Part shown: one piece after another, positions 35,770-47,360 of the stretch
Layout of the letters: every line of letters starts with the position of its first letter
Numbering within the stretch: position 1 is the first letter of the stretch
Assembly: GCF_018687715.1 (NCBI RefSeq)
Contig: NC_056753.1
Location: 26,330,501 to 26,394,500 of the forward strand
Reading direction: 5' to 3'
DNA length: 64,000 bases
Source of the DNA: Carya illinoinensis
Lineage: Eukaryota > Streptophyta > Magnoliopsida > Fagales > Juglandaceae
Made by a program: the position numbers and the translations under genes
Notes under the pieces: model-generated
The model's input: only the letters and a program-made list of their open reading frames with translations
What the model was told of the DNA's origin: nothing
Databases searched by the model: none

Positions 35770-36130
35770 TCAATTGTATGCATGAGATAAGATGAGATGA
35801 GAAATATGTGAATAATAATAAGATAATTTGTGAACATTAATGAAATAGTTTAAATTAAGATTTTTATAAAATTTTAAAAAATGAGAGAAAAAAAGTTAAA
35901 TAAAAAAATTTATAATATTAAAAAAGGGTCATAATATAATTTTTATTTTAGAATTTGAAAAAAATTGAATTATTTTTTTACATTTTATTTTAAAGTTTAG
36001 AAAAATTATAATGATTAAATAATGATTATATAAAAAAATTAAAAGTTTGAAAATTTAAAATTAAAAAATATTTGTATTTGAATTATGTTTAGACGTTGAG
36101 ATAAGATGAGATGATTTTAAAGATTTGTGA
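35770..36130. mobile_element. MITE-like element, GAGATGAG family, larger copy
   Basis: Left end ATGAGATAAGATGAGATGAGAA and right end GAGATAAGATGAGATGATTTT, with the family interior. It appears longer than the other copies through internal duplications. Ends are approximate. Confidence 0.5.
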
Positions 36131-36209
36131 CCACCTAAATTTATTCAAGATTCTTAAGATTTACTTCAACGTCATTAGAGTTGGTATCTGATGGTCATTT
36201 TTGGAATAT

Positions 36210-36550
36210 TTAGACTCCATTTGGATGTTGAATTGAATTTAATTATTTATTAATAGTAGTAAGTTAAGATGATAGAGTAAATTTTATGGAGTCTACCTAA
36301 GATGATTTTAAATGAGTTTAGATGTTAAGATGAGTTTAGATAGATTTATAGGAAGTTGAAAAATATTATAGGTCTAATGTGTAAAGAGATGTTAGGTTAG
36401 AAAAGGTTGTGGGTCTCACGTATAAAGAGAATTTGAGTTAAGATAAATTTAGTAATTTGAGAATTGAGTACTTTAATATTTGACTTAATTTAAAATTAGA
36501 CTAAACTAAATTGATCTCAGTTCCATCTAAATTTCAAACGGAAGTTAATA
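36210..36550. mobile_element. MITE-like element, CATTTGGATGTTGAATT family
   Basis: The left end CTCCATTTGGATGTTGAATT is roughly complementary to the right end CCATCTAAATTTCAAACGGA. The interior repeats GAGTTTAGAT and TTAAGATGA words and lacks frames. Only one copy is in the window. Confidence 0.45.
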
Positions 36551-37039
36551 CTCTTATAATCTTATGCCACAGGCCAATAACCATCAAATTAGTATGATAG
36601 TTCATCACGTGAATGATACAACCTTGACAACAGACACTCTCAAACAAGTAGCATACAAGTAGTGTTAGGTTGCCATCCAATAATGACTGATAGGCCTGCC
36701 GCCTAGCGCAAATGTGCTTGTTTATATTTTTATTTTTTTATTTTCATATTTTTTTACATATTTAAGTATTTTTAAAAAATAAAAAATATACTAATATATT
36801 AAAAATCACTTCCTTAATTATTAAATTAAAAAATAAAAAATAAAATTGATGAGCGATCATTTAAAACAATATACTTAGAGCGACATTCTATCATTTCTTT
36901 ATAGGAACATGTGCACAAGTACTAACATAATATTAATTGATGATTTCTTATAATTAATAAACAATAAAAAAATGTAGCACAACACAAACATATTATTTAA
37001 CTGGATACTTTACTCTCCCCTTTCTCAAGTGAAACTTTC

Positions 37040-37505
37040 TTTCTGTTCAGCGTCCAGCTAGCCATAGCCGCTTTGCCCGGGGGGTTTGGAGCTTCAGCTC
37101 CTCCCTCTGTCCGCTTGTCCAGCCATCTTCAGCTATTTTATCTGGTTGTTTCCTCTTTTTTCTTCATAATCTTTTGCTCGTAGCACCTTGGTGTTCAGAT
37201 CTATTGCTCGCAGGACTTCGAAAACCGCCACGTGCCCCTCCATTGGACTCCCCAACTGCTAATCTGTCAGACGAAAGGAGAAAACTGTCGAAAAGGGTTG
37301 CACGTGTTTCTCACACATGGATGCCAGTGCGTGTGGAACCCACGGGCTACGGTGCCTCGGCGAGTCCCCTGCCACCATGCGCTACACCATTGGGGACAAC
37401 AGCCTAGGATCTTTCAAATTCGACTACCTTTTTTCTACCTTGGGTGGCGTGTGTGCGTCACGTGCCACAATAGTCGGTGATGGTATTTCTATGGTGTATT
37501 GACAC
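37040..37505. other. GC-rich unassigned island
   Basis: About 460 bp of GC-rich sequence in strongly AT-rich surroundings. Three overlapping plus-strand frames (37174-37407, 37232-37480, 37317-37502) share the space, with no domain recognised. It may be a decayed gene, a retroelement leader or a transferred fragment. Confidence 0.3.
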
Positions 37506-37929
37506 ATCTTCCAATTGCTACGTCTATATATTCCTATTTTTCTAACCAAAAATCAAGATAAAGTGGTCGTTAAAATCCCCTTTAGCCAAATCGGATCAAC
37601 AAAAAGTAGCACATATTTCTTAACTACCACTTTAGGTTGTAGTTTAATAGTCTTCATCAGACTATTTTAAAACCGCTTTAAGCAGCATCCCCTTAGTGAG
37701 ATTGGTTGGGAGCCATACTTTTCGCTTTGAAATATGCTTTTTTATTTTTATTGGTGTTGCTTTATTTGTTTTGAAATGATTGTCGGGGACTCCCACCCCT
37801 AGAAAATCTTGTATCTTGTAACTGCATAGTTTTTATACATATATAATATGGCTTGCTTAGGGAAAAAAATACTATTTGACTGCATGCGTATCCTATGCTA
37901 TAATGCTACTTAATAGTTTGATTGGAAAT

Positions 37930-38170
37930 TTTTTTTTTTTTTTTGACAGTGAAACAGTGTTTCATTCATTCATAAAACGGACAATTACAACTTCTGACTT
38001 GAAAAATACAAGCCAAATTATAACATTTACTCGCCCCCCAACCCACAAATTTCTTTGTAGTTGACATGGTCTTGCCCAATTCCTCCAGACTAAGTCGTCT
38101 AAGAGACAGCCCTCCAGACTAAACAGTCTGAGAGACAAACCTCTGTCTAAGAGACAGCCCTCCAGACTAA
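37930..38170 (-). mobile_element. Retroposon 3'-end fragment, copy 2
   Basis: A run of 18 T is followed by TTCATTCATTCATAAAACGGACA, AATACAAGCCAAATTATA and CACAAATTTCTTTGTAGTTGACA, matching 26555-26870 in order. Its right end holds three short repeats of CCTCCAGACTAA (38083-38170). Confidence 0.6.
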
Positions 38171-38889
38171 GTCTTGATTGGAAATTCTACTTTGGATCAG
38201 CAGCAGCTAAAGAAGTATTGCTGTGGAGCCAGCCTTAACTATAGAGTTTCATACATTTATGCTCTCGTCGAGCCTAGCAGCTGCGACCATTGAGTGCACT
38301 CTAGTTGGAATTGCTAAACTCAAACTTAAATTTTAGTTAATATGACATAAATTTATCTTTGTCCGTTCTATTTACATCCAATTTTCATATTAAATTATCC
38401 ATATATTATTTATATAATAAAATAATAATAATTTATTTTTTAAAATTTTTAAAATTATTTAATTTTATTATATTTTACTATTCTACCGATTATATATTAA
38501 TTATTATTAATATTATAGCCCCCAAAAACTTGCAGCAACCAAATCATTTTAGGAAGTAAGGAAGAAAATCTTTTTTATTCTTTTTAACCATACTACAATA
38601 ACTATCAAATTTGACCTACAACACTAACTTACTGTAGCAAAAGTCATCCCCTTTTATATTTACATAATCCAATGCAACATATTTTAAAACTCTATTAGCC
38701 AAGCACCCCCATTAGATTTGCATTTGCATAATCCAATGAGAGTGCTTTGACACTGCCACTCCTCCTGGCTGGGTTGCCATATTTGTATTGCTCCTTAGCT
38801 TCACACCACTTAGCACTCCTTCAGCGTCCTACTAAGTTGCTACCTTGTCCCTTACCAACTTCAAGGTCGCACCCTACATGTATGCCATA

Positions 38890-39015
38890 TTTATATATGA
38901 AAAAATATATTCATCATCAATTTTTTTATCATCTTTTCTTTATTTCATAATGTAGCATTAGATGATATGTTTATAAGTGAAATATAATAAATAGTTTACA
39001 ATTAACTAATATCAT
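38890..39015. mobile_element. MITE-like element, TTCATCATC/ATTAGATGATA family, copy 1
   Basis: Contains ATATTCATCATCAATTTTTT, then TAGCATTAGATGATATGTTT and AATATCATATCATGAG. The same order recurs at 45143-45275. It abuts the helicase fragment. Confidence 0.45.
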
Positions 39016-39029
39016 ATCATGAGATAGTT

Positions 39030-39598
39030 CTACACTCATTAAGAATTTTCCGGCGACACGGTGCGATATTACAACTTTGATGAAACAATTGATACATCTA
39101 AATAAGGTGTTATAAAAGATTTATTAAATACTTTTAACACCAAACGGACTCCCACCACATAAACTATTGCTTAAGAAAAACTTTCCTATCATGTTATTTA
39201 GAAATATAAATCATTCAAAAAGTTTATTCAATGGCACACGGTTGGTTTGTTACAATTTTAGTCATAATATCATTGATGCACAAATTTCAGTTGGTCGTCA
39301 CAAAGGAAAAATGGTTTTTATACATATGATTTCATTCTTGCCATATACAAGTGAAAATAATGGGTTTCCGTTTAAACGAATACAATTCTCTATCAGATTA
39401 AGTTTTGCAATAATAATAAATAAATCACATAAACAAATATTAGATTCTGTTGGAATGTATTTATCAGAACTAGTACTTTCTCACAAACAATTATATATTT
39501 CATTATCAAGAGCCAAAAGTGCTAATTCAGCAAAATTTCTTATAAGACCAACAACAACAGGCAATTGTAAACAAAATTACATAAAAAACATTGTATAG
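39030..39598 (+). pseudogene. Helitron PIF1-like helicase, C-terminal fragment
   Basis: Plant Helitrons encode a Rep/PIF1-like helicase for rolling-circle transposition. Here only the C-terminal third survives. The first part (39070-39160) is out of frame with the 143-codon frame at 39167-39598. That frame shows NFPIMLFRNINHSKSLFNGT, ISVGRHKGKMVFI, QFSIRLSFAIIINKS and LYISLSRAKS, which match the order of the late helicase motifs. The motif usually ending in QGQ reads HKQ, so it is degenerate. No upstream Rep domain or helicase N-terminus is present. Confidence 0.85.
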
Positions 39599-39794
39599 AG
39601 ATTTATTGACATTAACAAACTCATTATGATGTTATGTAAATAATTGAATTCAATATTTTCTTCTTCTAACCAATCAATTTTCTTCTAATGTTGTTATTAT
39701 TCATGTAATGTATTGCCTTTCTGAATTCTACTACAGAATTTATAGTACATATACTAATATTTCTTTCTCCTCATTTTTAAATACATTAAACAAG

Positions 39795-40990
39795 CGGACG
39801 ATTTACACATCCATCAAAGGCATTACTTTGGCTACAAAGAATTGGAAAATAACGATTATTGATGCAAATAAATTGCGAATCAAATAGCACAAAACTCACA
39901 AAAAGATATCAAAACTTTATGCTAATAGATTCTCCAGTATCAAACATATTATATTTTATTATGTTTGATTGATTCCCTTCTATAAAAAATTTTTTCTCAC
40001 AAATAAATGCATTAAATAAACTTTTTATGTTGTGAGAAAATGCTTTAAAACTATTTAGTATTCAAATATAATCAATTAATTATTTAAATTGAGATGAATA
40101 TATTTTCTCTTTATTTTCTTGCTAGGAAATTGATTGCAAGCTGTAATGTTTGATAGAGATATTGATCCACGTGACAATATATTACAAGTGTATCAATCTT
40201 ATTACATAAGAAATGCATATGTAAAACCAATTGATTCAAGACATAAAATCATAGCACATCAATATCAATGGAGACTAAATTTTATAATAATTATTGAAGA
40301 CATTGAAGAAGACGAAGTAGCACTGAAGCCTTCAAAATATAATATCATCTCTTTCAATGAACTTGATGCTGATAAAGACACTAATCTTGAGATAGATAAT
40401 CATTATATAAATACTTGCATTTATTTATATACTTCTACTTATTTATAAACTAACAAAAAAATAACTTACTGAACTAGATATTTTAACTGTTGTAATCTAA
40501 ATGAGGTTACCAAATGAGGTTAGCAGTATCCATGGAAAGACAACGTTATTGATGAAAGGTTTAAACGCATCTCTATTTATATTTATAAAATTGCTATTTT
40601 AATATCTTATAATACTCTTATTATTATAAATTTTATTTTATTTTTAACTTATATAGCCTCAAGCCTTCGCATTTAACAATGTGGGCTCGATTTGTTTATG
40701 ATGAGTGTCAACAAATTTCAAACATTATTAGAGCAAAACTAACAAGTCTTCAAATACGAATAAGAGTTAGTTCTTATACTGGTATTTTCCATTAAGAATT
40801 ATATTCTTATTAATTAGCTATCATATATGTATATATTTACTCACACATATTTATAATATAGGTATTTCTCTATCATCAAAACCAACAAGTATTTTTATTA
40901 TTGAGCATCTTCTTGCGTCTGCAATTTCATTACGCACATGGTAAACAATTTATTTACAAAAATTGATTCCACTCATCATTTTTATACATA
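39795..40990 (+). pseudogene. RPA70-like OB-fold gene of Helitron origin
   Basis: Plant Helitrons often carry genes for replication protein A large-subunit-like single-strand DNA-binding proteins. Exon-like pieces appear in order: about 39805-39930 (ATKNWKITIIDANK-like, then RYQNFMLID), 40134-40448 (FDRDIDPRDNILQVYQSYYI, then YQWRLNF; 104 codons) and about 40680-40940 (MWARFVYDECQQISNII, then LSSKPTSIFIIEHL and LRTW). The stops between pieces partly coincide with possible introns, but the first piece is broken inside. It forms the left arm of the palindrome and lies 0.2 kb after the helicase fragment. Confidence 0.7.
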
Positions 40991-41000
40991 GTTTATATTT

Positions 41001-42325
41001 TATAACAATGATGAGTGAAACACATTTTTGTAAACAAATCGCTTACCATGTGCGAAATGAAACTACAGACGTAAGAAGATGCTCAATAATAAAAACACTT
41101 GTTAGTTTTGATGATAGAAAAAGACTTATATTATAAATATGTGTGAGTAAATATATACATATATGATAGATAATTAATAAGAATATAATTATTAATGGGA
41201 AGTACCATTATAAGAACTAACTCTTATTCATATTTCAAAAATTATTAATTTTTATTCTAATAATGTTTGAAATTTGTTGACACTCATCATGAACAAATCG
41301 AGCCTACATTGTTAAATGCAAAGGCTTGAGACTATATAAGTTGAAAATAAAATAAAATTTATAATAATAAGAGTATTATAAGATATTAAAATAACAATTT
41401 TATAAATGTAACTAGAGATGCGTTTAAATCTTTCATCAATAACGTTGTCTTTCCATGGATACTGCTAACTTCCTTTGGTAACCTTATTTATATTACAACA
41501 ATTAAAATATCTAATTTATTATGTCATTTTTTGTCAGGTTAAAAATAAGAAAAAGCATATAAATAAATGCAAATATTTATATAATGATTACCTATCTCAA
41601 TATTAGTGTCTTTATAAGCATCAAGCTCGTTAAAAGAGACGATATTATGTTCTAAAGGTTTTAATGCTACTTCATCGTCTTCAATGTCTTCAATAATTGT
41701 TATGAAATTGAATATACATTGATATTAATGTGCTATGATTTTATATCTTGGATCGATTAATTTTACATATGCAATACTTATATAACAAGATTGATACACA
41801 TGCAATGTATTGCCATGCAGTTCAATATCTCTATCAAAAACATTATTGTTTGCAATCAATTTTCCTAGAAGAAAATAAAGACAAAATGTATAAATTAAAT
41901 AATGCTACATACAATCACTTTTGTATACTATCTTCGTACTATATTAATGTGATTCAAGCTCTATTGATGTAATTAGTTATATCAATTTTTTTAATATACA
42001 ACCAACACATTAATAGAGTGCACAAAAGAGTACGTAAAGATAACTACACATAAAATTTTTATAATTAATTAATTAAGTTTGAATAATAAATACTTTTATA
42101 GAATTTTCTCAGTATGGAAATAAAATTTTATATAAGAAAATCGATATAACATAATAAATATAATATGTTTAATACCTGAGGATTTATCAGCATAAATTTT
42201 TGATATCTTGTTGGTGAATTTTTTGCTATTCATTTTGACAATTTATCTAAAACAATCTTTATTTTCCAATTCTTTATAGCCGAAGCAACGTCTTTGTTGT
42301 CTTTGATGTACGTGACTGGCATAAA
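41001..42325 (-). pseudogene. Inverted second copy of the RPA-like gene
   Basis: On the minus strand this repeats the left-arm gene piece by piece: KDVASAIKNWKIKIVLDK and RYQKFMLI near 42315-42180, then the FDRDI region near 41830-41600, then the third piece near 41340-41050. It is more broken than the left copy. A 150-bp MITE-like insertion (41905-42055) interrupts it. Confidence 0.7.
41905..42055. mobile_element. MITE-like insertion in the right palindrome arm
   Basis: AATGCTACATACAATCACTT at the left and GAGTACGTAAAGATAACTAC at the right form an imperfect inverted repeat. It resembles 29648-29805. It is absent from the left arm, so it inserted after the inverted duplication. Confidence 0.5.
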
Positions 42326-42389
42326 GTTATGAAAGATTATAAATTTTGTCTAAATTTGATAAGATAGTCTAAAAAATAATTAAAAATAT

Positions 42390-43085
42390 ATCAAACATGT
42401 GACGCCTCGATTCCCACATATGAAAATGTGATAATTGTGATATTAAAATAATGACAACATAAACTCTCACGTACAAAAACGTAAAAAATTGAGACATCGG
42501 GATGATGACAAAATATATAAGTAAATATGCATAGATATGAAAATATAATACATAAACAATATTAGAAGCATTTTTATCCAAAGTACAAGAAAGAAACATT
42601 TAATTCGAAATAAATTCATAAAGAATACATTCAATGAACTTATTTAACATTAAATTATTTACAAATAAAACTTTAGACTAACATATAAGAAATAAAGAAT
42701 TATTGTAACTATTAGTTAGAAGTTCATATGCTTTTACGAGGAAATGAATATTTCATATGATTGATCTAAACTAATTACTACGTCTAAGAATAGAATAAAT
42801 TTATAAAAAAAAAATATAAATTTTATGACCATCTTTGTTTAATACAAATGCATTTATATCAATATAAAAGAAATGATTTTCTTTTAATAGCTGTATTTTT
42901 TTAGAAATATGAAACATGTTATTAATATCAGATTTCTTATTAAAGGAATAAATTTATCCAAAAATAAAAAAATAAATATTTACATTTGAAAATGATATAT
43001 CTAAACAAAGCATTAAATAAAAATCATTCATAAAAGAAAAAATTAATATATAACTAACCCAACGCAAATAAAATCTCTCTCATCG
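42390..43085. mobile_element. LTR-like fragment (GTGACGCCTCG family)
   Basis: Begins ATGTGACGCCTCGATTCCCAC, a phrase typical of plant gypsy LTRs, followed by GTGATATTAAAATAATGACAAC, which resembles 9043-9060 of the LTR-like block on the left. It fades into AT-rich DNA. The far end near 43085 is a guess. Confidence 0.35.
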
Positions 43086-43289
43086 CGAGGCCTCCGTGGC
43101 CGTTCCTGGCTCATCCTTGAAGTTTAAAGAAATTTAGAAAAAGACTACAATTTGGAAGGAACTGCAGCGACGGAATATATGGGGGCCGTAGAATTTTGGA
43201 AGGGAACGGAAACCTGGTTAAGGAGAGACGTGGCACTTGAAGCAGCCCGACAGAGTTGGGCCAGTTGGCTATAGTGTTAAAAGTCAGAC

Positions 43290-43453
43290 GCAGTTAATAA
43301 ATACAGTCGGTATGTAATCGACTCTATAGAATAAATTAAAAAATATAAAAATATATTTTTTTTATGACTATACAGAATGAATAAAAAAATATAAATTTCA
43401 TATTAATTTATTTTTTTTAAAATAACTACACGCCGACTGTATTTACCGACTGC
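43290..43453. mobile_element. MITE with ~25-bp terminal inverted repeats
   Basis: The left end GCAGTTAATAAATACAGTCGG is nearly the reverse complement of the right end CCGACTGTATTTACCGACTGC. The 164-bp element is AT-rich inside and has no frame. Confidence 0.75.
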
Positions 43454-43562
43454 ACAAATCATTTCTCATAATGATATTAGTGCTACATGTGGCATCTGGA
43501 TGGCGTCGATCGGGCATGCACTCTGCTTTTACATTTACACATGGCAACTTTGTAGCCATTTA

Positions 43563-43757
43563 TAAGTAAGAAAAAATCTTTTTATCATTTTTATATTTCA
43601 CATATTATATTTATTTTAATTTTTTTATAATAAATATGTAATATATAGATAATAAATAAAATAATTTAATTATTTTAATAAAAATAAAATAAATAAAAAA
43701 ATAAAATTTTAATATATAAAATATATATTATAAAATAACGTGTAACATTCCTCTTAT
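43563..43757. mobile_element. MITE-like element, (G)AATRTTACAC family, copy 2
   Basis: Reverse-complement copy of 29346-29568: it begins GTAAGAAAAAATC and ends AACGTGTAACATTCCTC, with ATATAAAATATATATTAT before that. Confidence 0.6.
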
Positions 43758-44022
43758 CAGCAAATACCATTACCATACATGTTCAGCTCCCCGGGGTGAA
43801 AGGACGTCTCAGCAGAAAATATGAAGGCGTGCCGAGTCAGGATGTTCAAGAATAAATTTTTATTATACACGTGTAATGTTTCTATTTGTAAATGGATATT
43901 CTGTTTTATGTATACAAATAGCAGCCTGTATCGAATACAAATTAATGAAAAAGAATAAACAATTCCATTTAATATCTTTCTGTGGTCTCTGTTTTATTAC
44001 CAACCTTTCGGCTGAGTCAATC

Positions 44023-44054
<32 letters not shown>

Positions 44055-44056
44055 AA
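44023..44056. repeat. (CT)n microsatellite
   Basis: About 16 CT units. A plausible leader tract, but no gene start is seen close by. Confidence 0.9.
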
Positions 44057-44915
44057 AGTTCAGATATTTACGCCCATTTATGTTTAATAAACAATAAATT
44101 AAATAATAATATTAATAATGTGACATGTAGATCCAATTTATAAGATCAATGAGTCGGCAAAACTGAGTTATACATACCCTTTGAGTTTGTGATGTTTGAT
44201 ACTAGAACCAACCAAGCATCACAAATCTGTACAAAATTTCTTGTCCAGTTTCCTAACACTCTCCAACAGAACCATTTCGACATCCTCGTCTAGGTACAAG
44301 GTTTTTGGTTTTCTGACCAAAATGTTAAAATTTATTTTCCTATTAATTGATCAAATGTAAGAGGAATAAATAAAGCTTTTAGTAAGGAAGAGAGGTGGTT
44401 TTGCACAAGAGACTCGAAATTGGAGAGATGCAGAAATGGTGACCTCTGGCCAGGTTCCTCTCGACGAGATGGAATTGGGGTTCCTCCCCTTCTCGAACAG
44501 TGGGTCTTTATCTCCTCAAACCCAAAAATCTGCACCATTAAAAATGAAACAGGGTCTTCAATAAACAAGCTTTTGTTGGAGGGGAAGGGGGGTGGGTGAG
44601 TTTCAGCGGAGGATGACCTCCTTGTAGATATGTGGATGAACTTTTGCAACTGAGGCTGCCATTTTCTGCACCGATGAATGCATTACATTAGAGAAGAAGA
44701 TTTGAGTAGATTCATGTATAATCTTTATCCAAGGACGTCGGAGGTTTACTTTGAAGGGCGAAAAGATCAGCAGCAGCAGCAGCAGCTGCTCAAATAAAAA
44801 AAGGATAGCAGAAAGAGCTCAGATGCGCGGATTATTATCTGATGGAGCAGATGAAAGGTGACGGACCCAACCATCACAAGGGCGCAAAGTATCCATCACT
44901 GCTCTTTCAGGGGAT
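44057..44915. other. Stretch before the tRNA without a supported gene
   Basis: A 105-codon minus-strand frame (44649-44332) has no recognisable domain and no splice partners, so I do not call it. A (CAG)n run of five units is at 44771-44785. Confidence 0.35.
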
Positions 44916-44986
44916 TGCACCAGCCGGGAATCGAACCCGGGTCTGTACCGTGGCAGGGTACTATTCTACCACTAGACCACTGGTGC
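44916..44986 (-). tRNA. tRNA-Gly (anticodon GCC)
   Basis: The minus strand folds as a 71-nt tRNA: acceptor stem GCACCAG pairs with CTGGTGC, followed by discriminator A at 44916. The D-arm region GGTCTAGTGGTAGAAT holds the A box, the anticodon loop CTGCCAC presents GCC, and GGTTCGATTCC is a perfect B box. Upstream is AT-rich with a CAACAA motif just before the gene, as usual for plant tRNA genes. The nearest clear T4-or-longer terminator lies more than 100 bp downstream, which is unusual. Confidence 0.97.
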
Positions 44987-45142
44987 TTGTTGAGTAATAT
45001 TGCAATGGTTTCTTAATATATATAAAAGAAGAGCACTCATCTTCCTTTTTTAATTTTTTTTAATCAAATGTGTAGTAAATAGATTATGAAAATTCATTTA
45101 CTTTAGCAAGAATAAAAAAAATAAATAAAAAAAATAAAAAAA

Positions 45143-45275
45143 TTTATTCATCATCTATTTTCTCATGATTCCATATTGTGACATTAGATGATAAATTTAC
45201 GAGTTAATATAATAAATAATTTCTAATAATTTAATACCACATCATAAAGTGAGGAATAAATAATATACACCTACT
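45143..45275. mobile_element. MITE-like element, TTCATCATC/ATTAGATGATA family, copy 2
   Basis: Matches 38890-39015 in order: TTATTCATCATCTATTTT, GACATTAGATGATAAAT and ACCACATCATAAAGTGAG. Confidence 0.45.
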
Positions 45276-45950
45276 TTTATTTTGACAATAGGATGCAACT
45301 TCCACCATTTTTATTCTGTTTTCCCAATGGTTGATTTTTCTTCAACTCTAAAAATAAAACACAAACTAGAGTATTATTTCTTTGTTTTTTTTTTTCCCTT
45401 AAAACTATTACTCTTTTTGCAATATGATTAATAAACAATCAAATTATCTTTCAGATCCCAATTTAAAACATAAGTTATAATTTATTTATAATAAAAAAGG
45501 CTCAGTTAAACCACCAAGGCCACCACTTAAGGCCCTAAACCAAAAAAGGAAAAAAATACACTCACCAAAAGGAAGAAAGATCAAAGTCTCCCACTGAAAG
45601 AATCTAGATACTTCCTGCCCATAAAATTCTTTATTTGATTTGTGAAGATCTTAAAATTGAATTGGATCTTTAAAAAATTAAAATTCATCTAAAGAGTTAG
45701 AAAAAAGCTTTAAAGAGTGTACAGCCACGGGATCCGAAAAGTGTTAATTTTTTTTTTATATGTATTTTTTAAATAAAAATAAAATTCACAATATCAATAA
45801 AATAAAAGTTACTTAATTATTAAATAATAATAAAAAAATACATCAAAAAAAAATACTCGCGACCATTATCGAAATTTCAAGCCTTTTCCTAATTTATTAT
45901 CTTCAGTTTTTTAAATTCTAAGTTTTTTATTTTATTTTTTAATAAACTCT
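45276..45950. other. AT-rich intergenic stretch
   Basis: Long A and T runs without frames. Nothing beyond low-complexity sequence is seen. Confidence 0.5.
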
Positions 45951-47360
45951 CCGTCTCTCTGGCTGTTGGTCTTACAGTTCCAGTTGCTTTCGCCTACATC
46001 GTCTTTGTTCCCGCTAATCGAGCCATCATTCTGTTTTCTGAACATCAGAAAGTTTGCTCTCTCTCACACACACACACACAACTTTCTGATTCATGTTGCC
46101 TGGTATTTTCGTACTTGATGACGTGATTTGTTCGAATCGGATACCCGTTTTCTCCTGGAGTTCGCATCTGAGCAACACTGTTCTCAGGTGATGCTTTTAG
46201 CCTTTCTTCTTCATGTTACAACGATTATATTTTTCGTTTGAGATCGTGGTTGAAAATGAGAATCAGTCTATGTTTGGATTATATGGTTGGAATGTATGCA
46301 TATAGTGTTACGGGGGCCTTAGATCACACCCACCACGTTTGCTTATTGGGGGGGGGGGGGGGGGGGGGGGGGGGAATTTGGGAGTTATCGGACAGACCTA
46401 TCCATCAATCGTTTTTGTCTGATTTTATTCGCCGAGAAGACACCGAAGAAAGCAAAAAGTAATCGCTGCTCACTTGATTCAGTTTTCAATGGACTTTCCA
46501 ATTCAACTGTGAGTTATGCTCGTTTACTGTGGCAGTCATTTGCCACTGCAGAAGTAACGAAGAAACCCTTTGATTAGGGTATGGTGAATTGAAAGAACCT
46601 GTGCGCGCTGTCGTAATACCCATGCTCATTTGATCATCCAGTGTAAATTTCATGTGTCTATTTAATCCCTTAGGATTTTAAAGGAATGAATATACGAATT
46701 TGTATGGGTTGATGGAAGAAAATTCAGGCTGTCATGAAATTGATACCGTGGGATCCATTGAGGAGATTTCAAGATATGCTGCATTTCGAATTTCTGTAAG
46801 ACCAATTATGTGAAAAGCTGTCATTTAGAGATACAGACTCATTCATGATAGTTGATAAAATCTTATGCAAGTACTTACAAAAACAAATCATAGACAAGTT
46901 AATTGGTTTGTTTTAATCACCCATCAGACGCCTGAATGGGCCTTAGTAGTTAGAAATAAGAAAACCAGTAGGATTTTTGTGGTGGTGTACATGACGCAAA
47001 CATTAGTATCTTTCTGCAAAAATATACTTGAATCTGAGGGATCGCAGTTATGATCGGTTAATTTTGACTGAACTTATCTTTTGGGTTTTGCTTGTTTTCT
47101 TTTTGAGGGGAAAGCTGATTATTTAGTATTTTCTGAATTAATTTGCCTCTATTTACGTTGTAAGCTGAGTATTTGCGTTAATTCTCACATTTTTTAACCC
47201 TAAGTCAGAACCAGAAAGTTTTGGAGCATTTTGAGTTGCTTTACTATTCCGAAATTTTGAAGGTTTCTCTTCCTTGTTTACTGATGGTGGTTTTTTAATG
47301 ACATTGGACAGCTTGGCAGTTCAGCAGCTACTGCCAGCTGCTAGCTGAAGAAAGATATCT
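45951..47360 (+). promoter_or_regulatory. Promoter and leader region of the OBERON-like gene
   Basis: Pyrimidine-rich sequence (CTCTCTCACACACACACACA near 46058) and a donor-like CTCAG|GTGATG near 46188 suggest a 5'-UTR exon from about 46000 and one or more leader introns. A possible acceptor precedes the ATG near 47310. A run of about 25 G (46350-46374) lies in the presumed intron. Exact leader exons cannot be set without transcripts. Confidence 0.4.

Larger units (their letters stand above)
39795..42325. repeat. Large palindrome (arms about 1.2 kb, spacer about 14 bp)
   Basis: The left arm 39795-40986 and right arm 41001-42325 are reverse complements with moderate divergence. Near the centre CACTCATCATT (left) faces AATGATGAGTG (right). 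Further out GTATCCATGGAAAGACAACGTT (40527) faces AACGTTGTCTTTCCATGGAT (41443), and GAAATTGATTGCAAG (40126) faces TTGCAATCAATTTTC (41849). The right arm is longer because of the insertion at about 41880-42060. Confidence 0.9.

Noticed and set aside
41748..41972. 74-codon plus-strand frame in the right palindrome arm
   Set aside because: Antisense of the RPA-like sequence running into the MITE-like insertion.
44332..44649. 105-codon minus-strand frame near the tRNA
   Set aside because: No domain, splice context or repeat support; length is compatible with chance.
46238..46462. 74-codon frame containing a Gly run
   Set aside because: The Gly run is the poly-G homopolymer and no domain is present.
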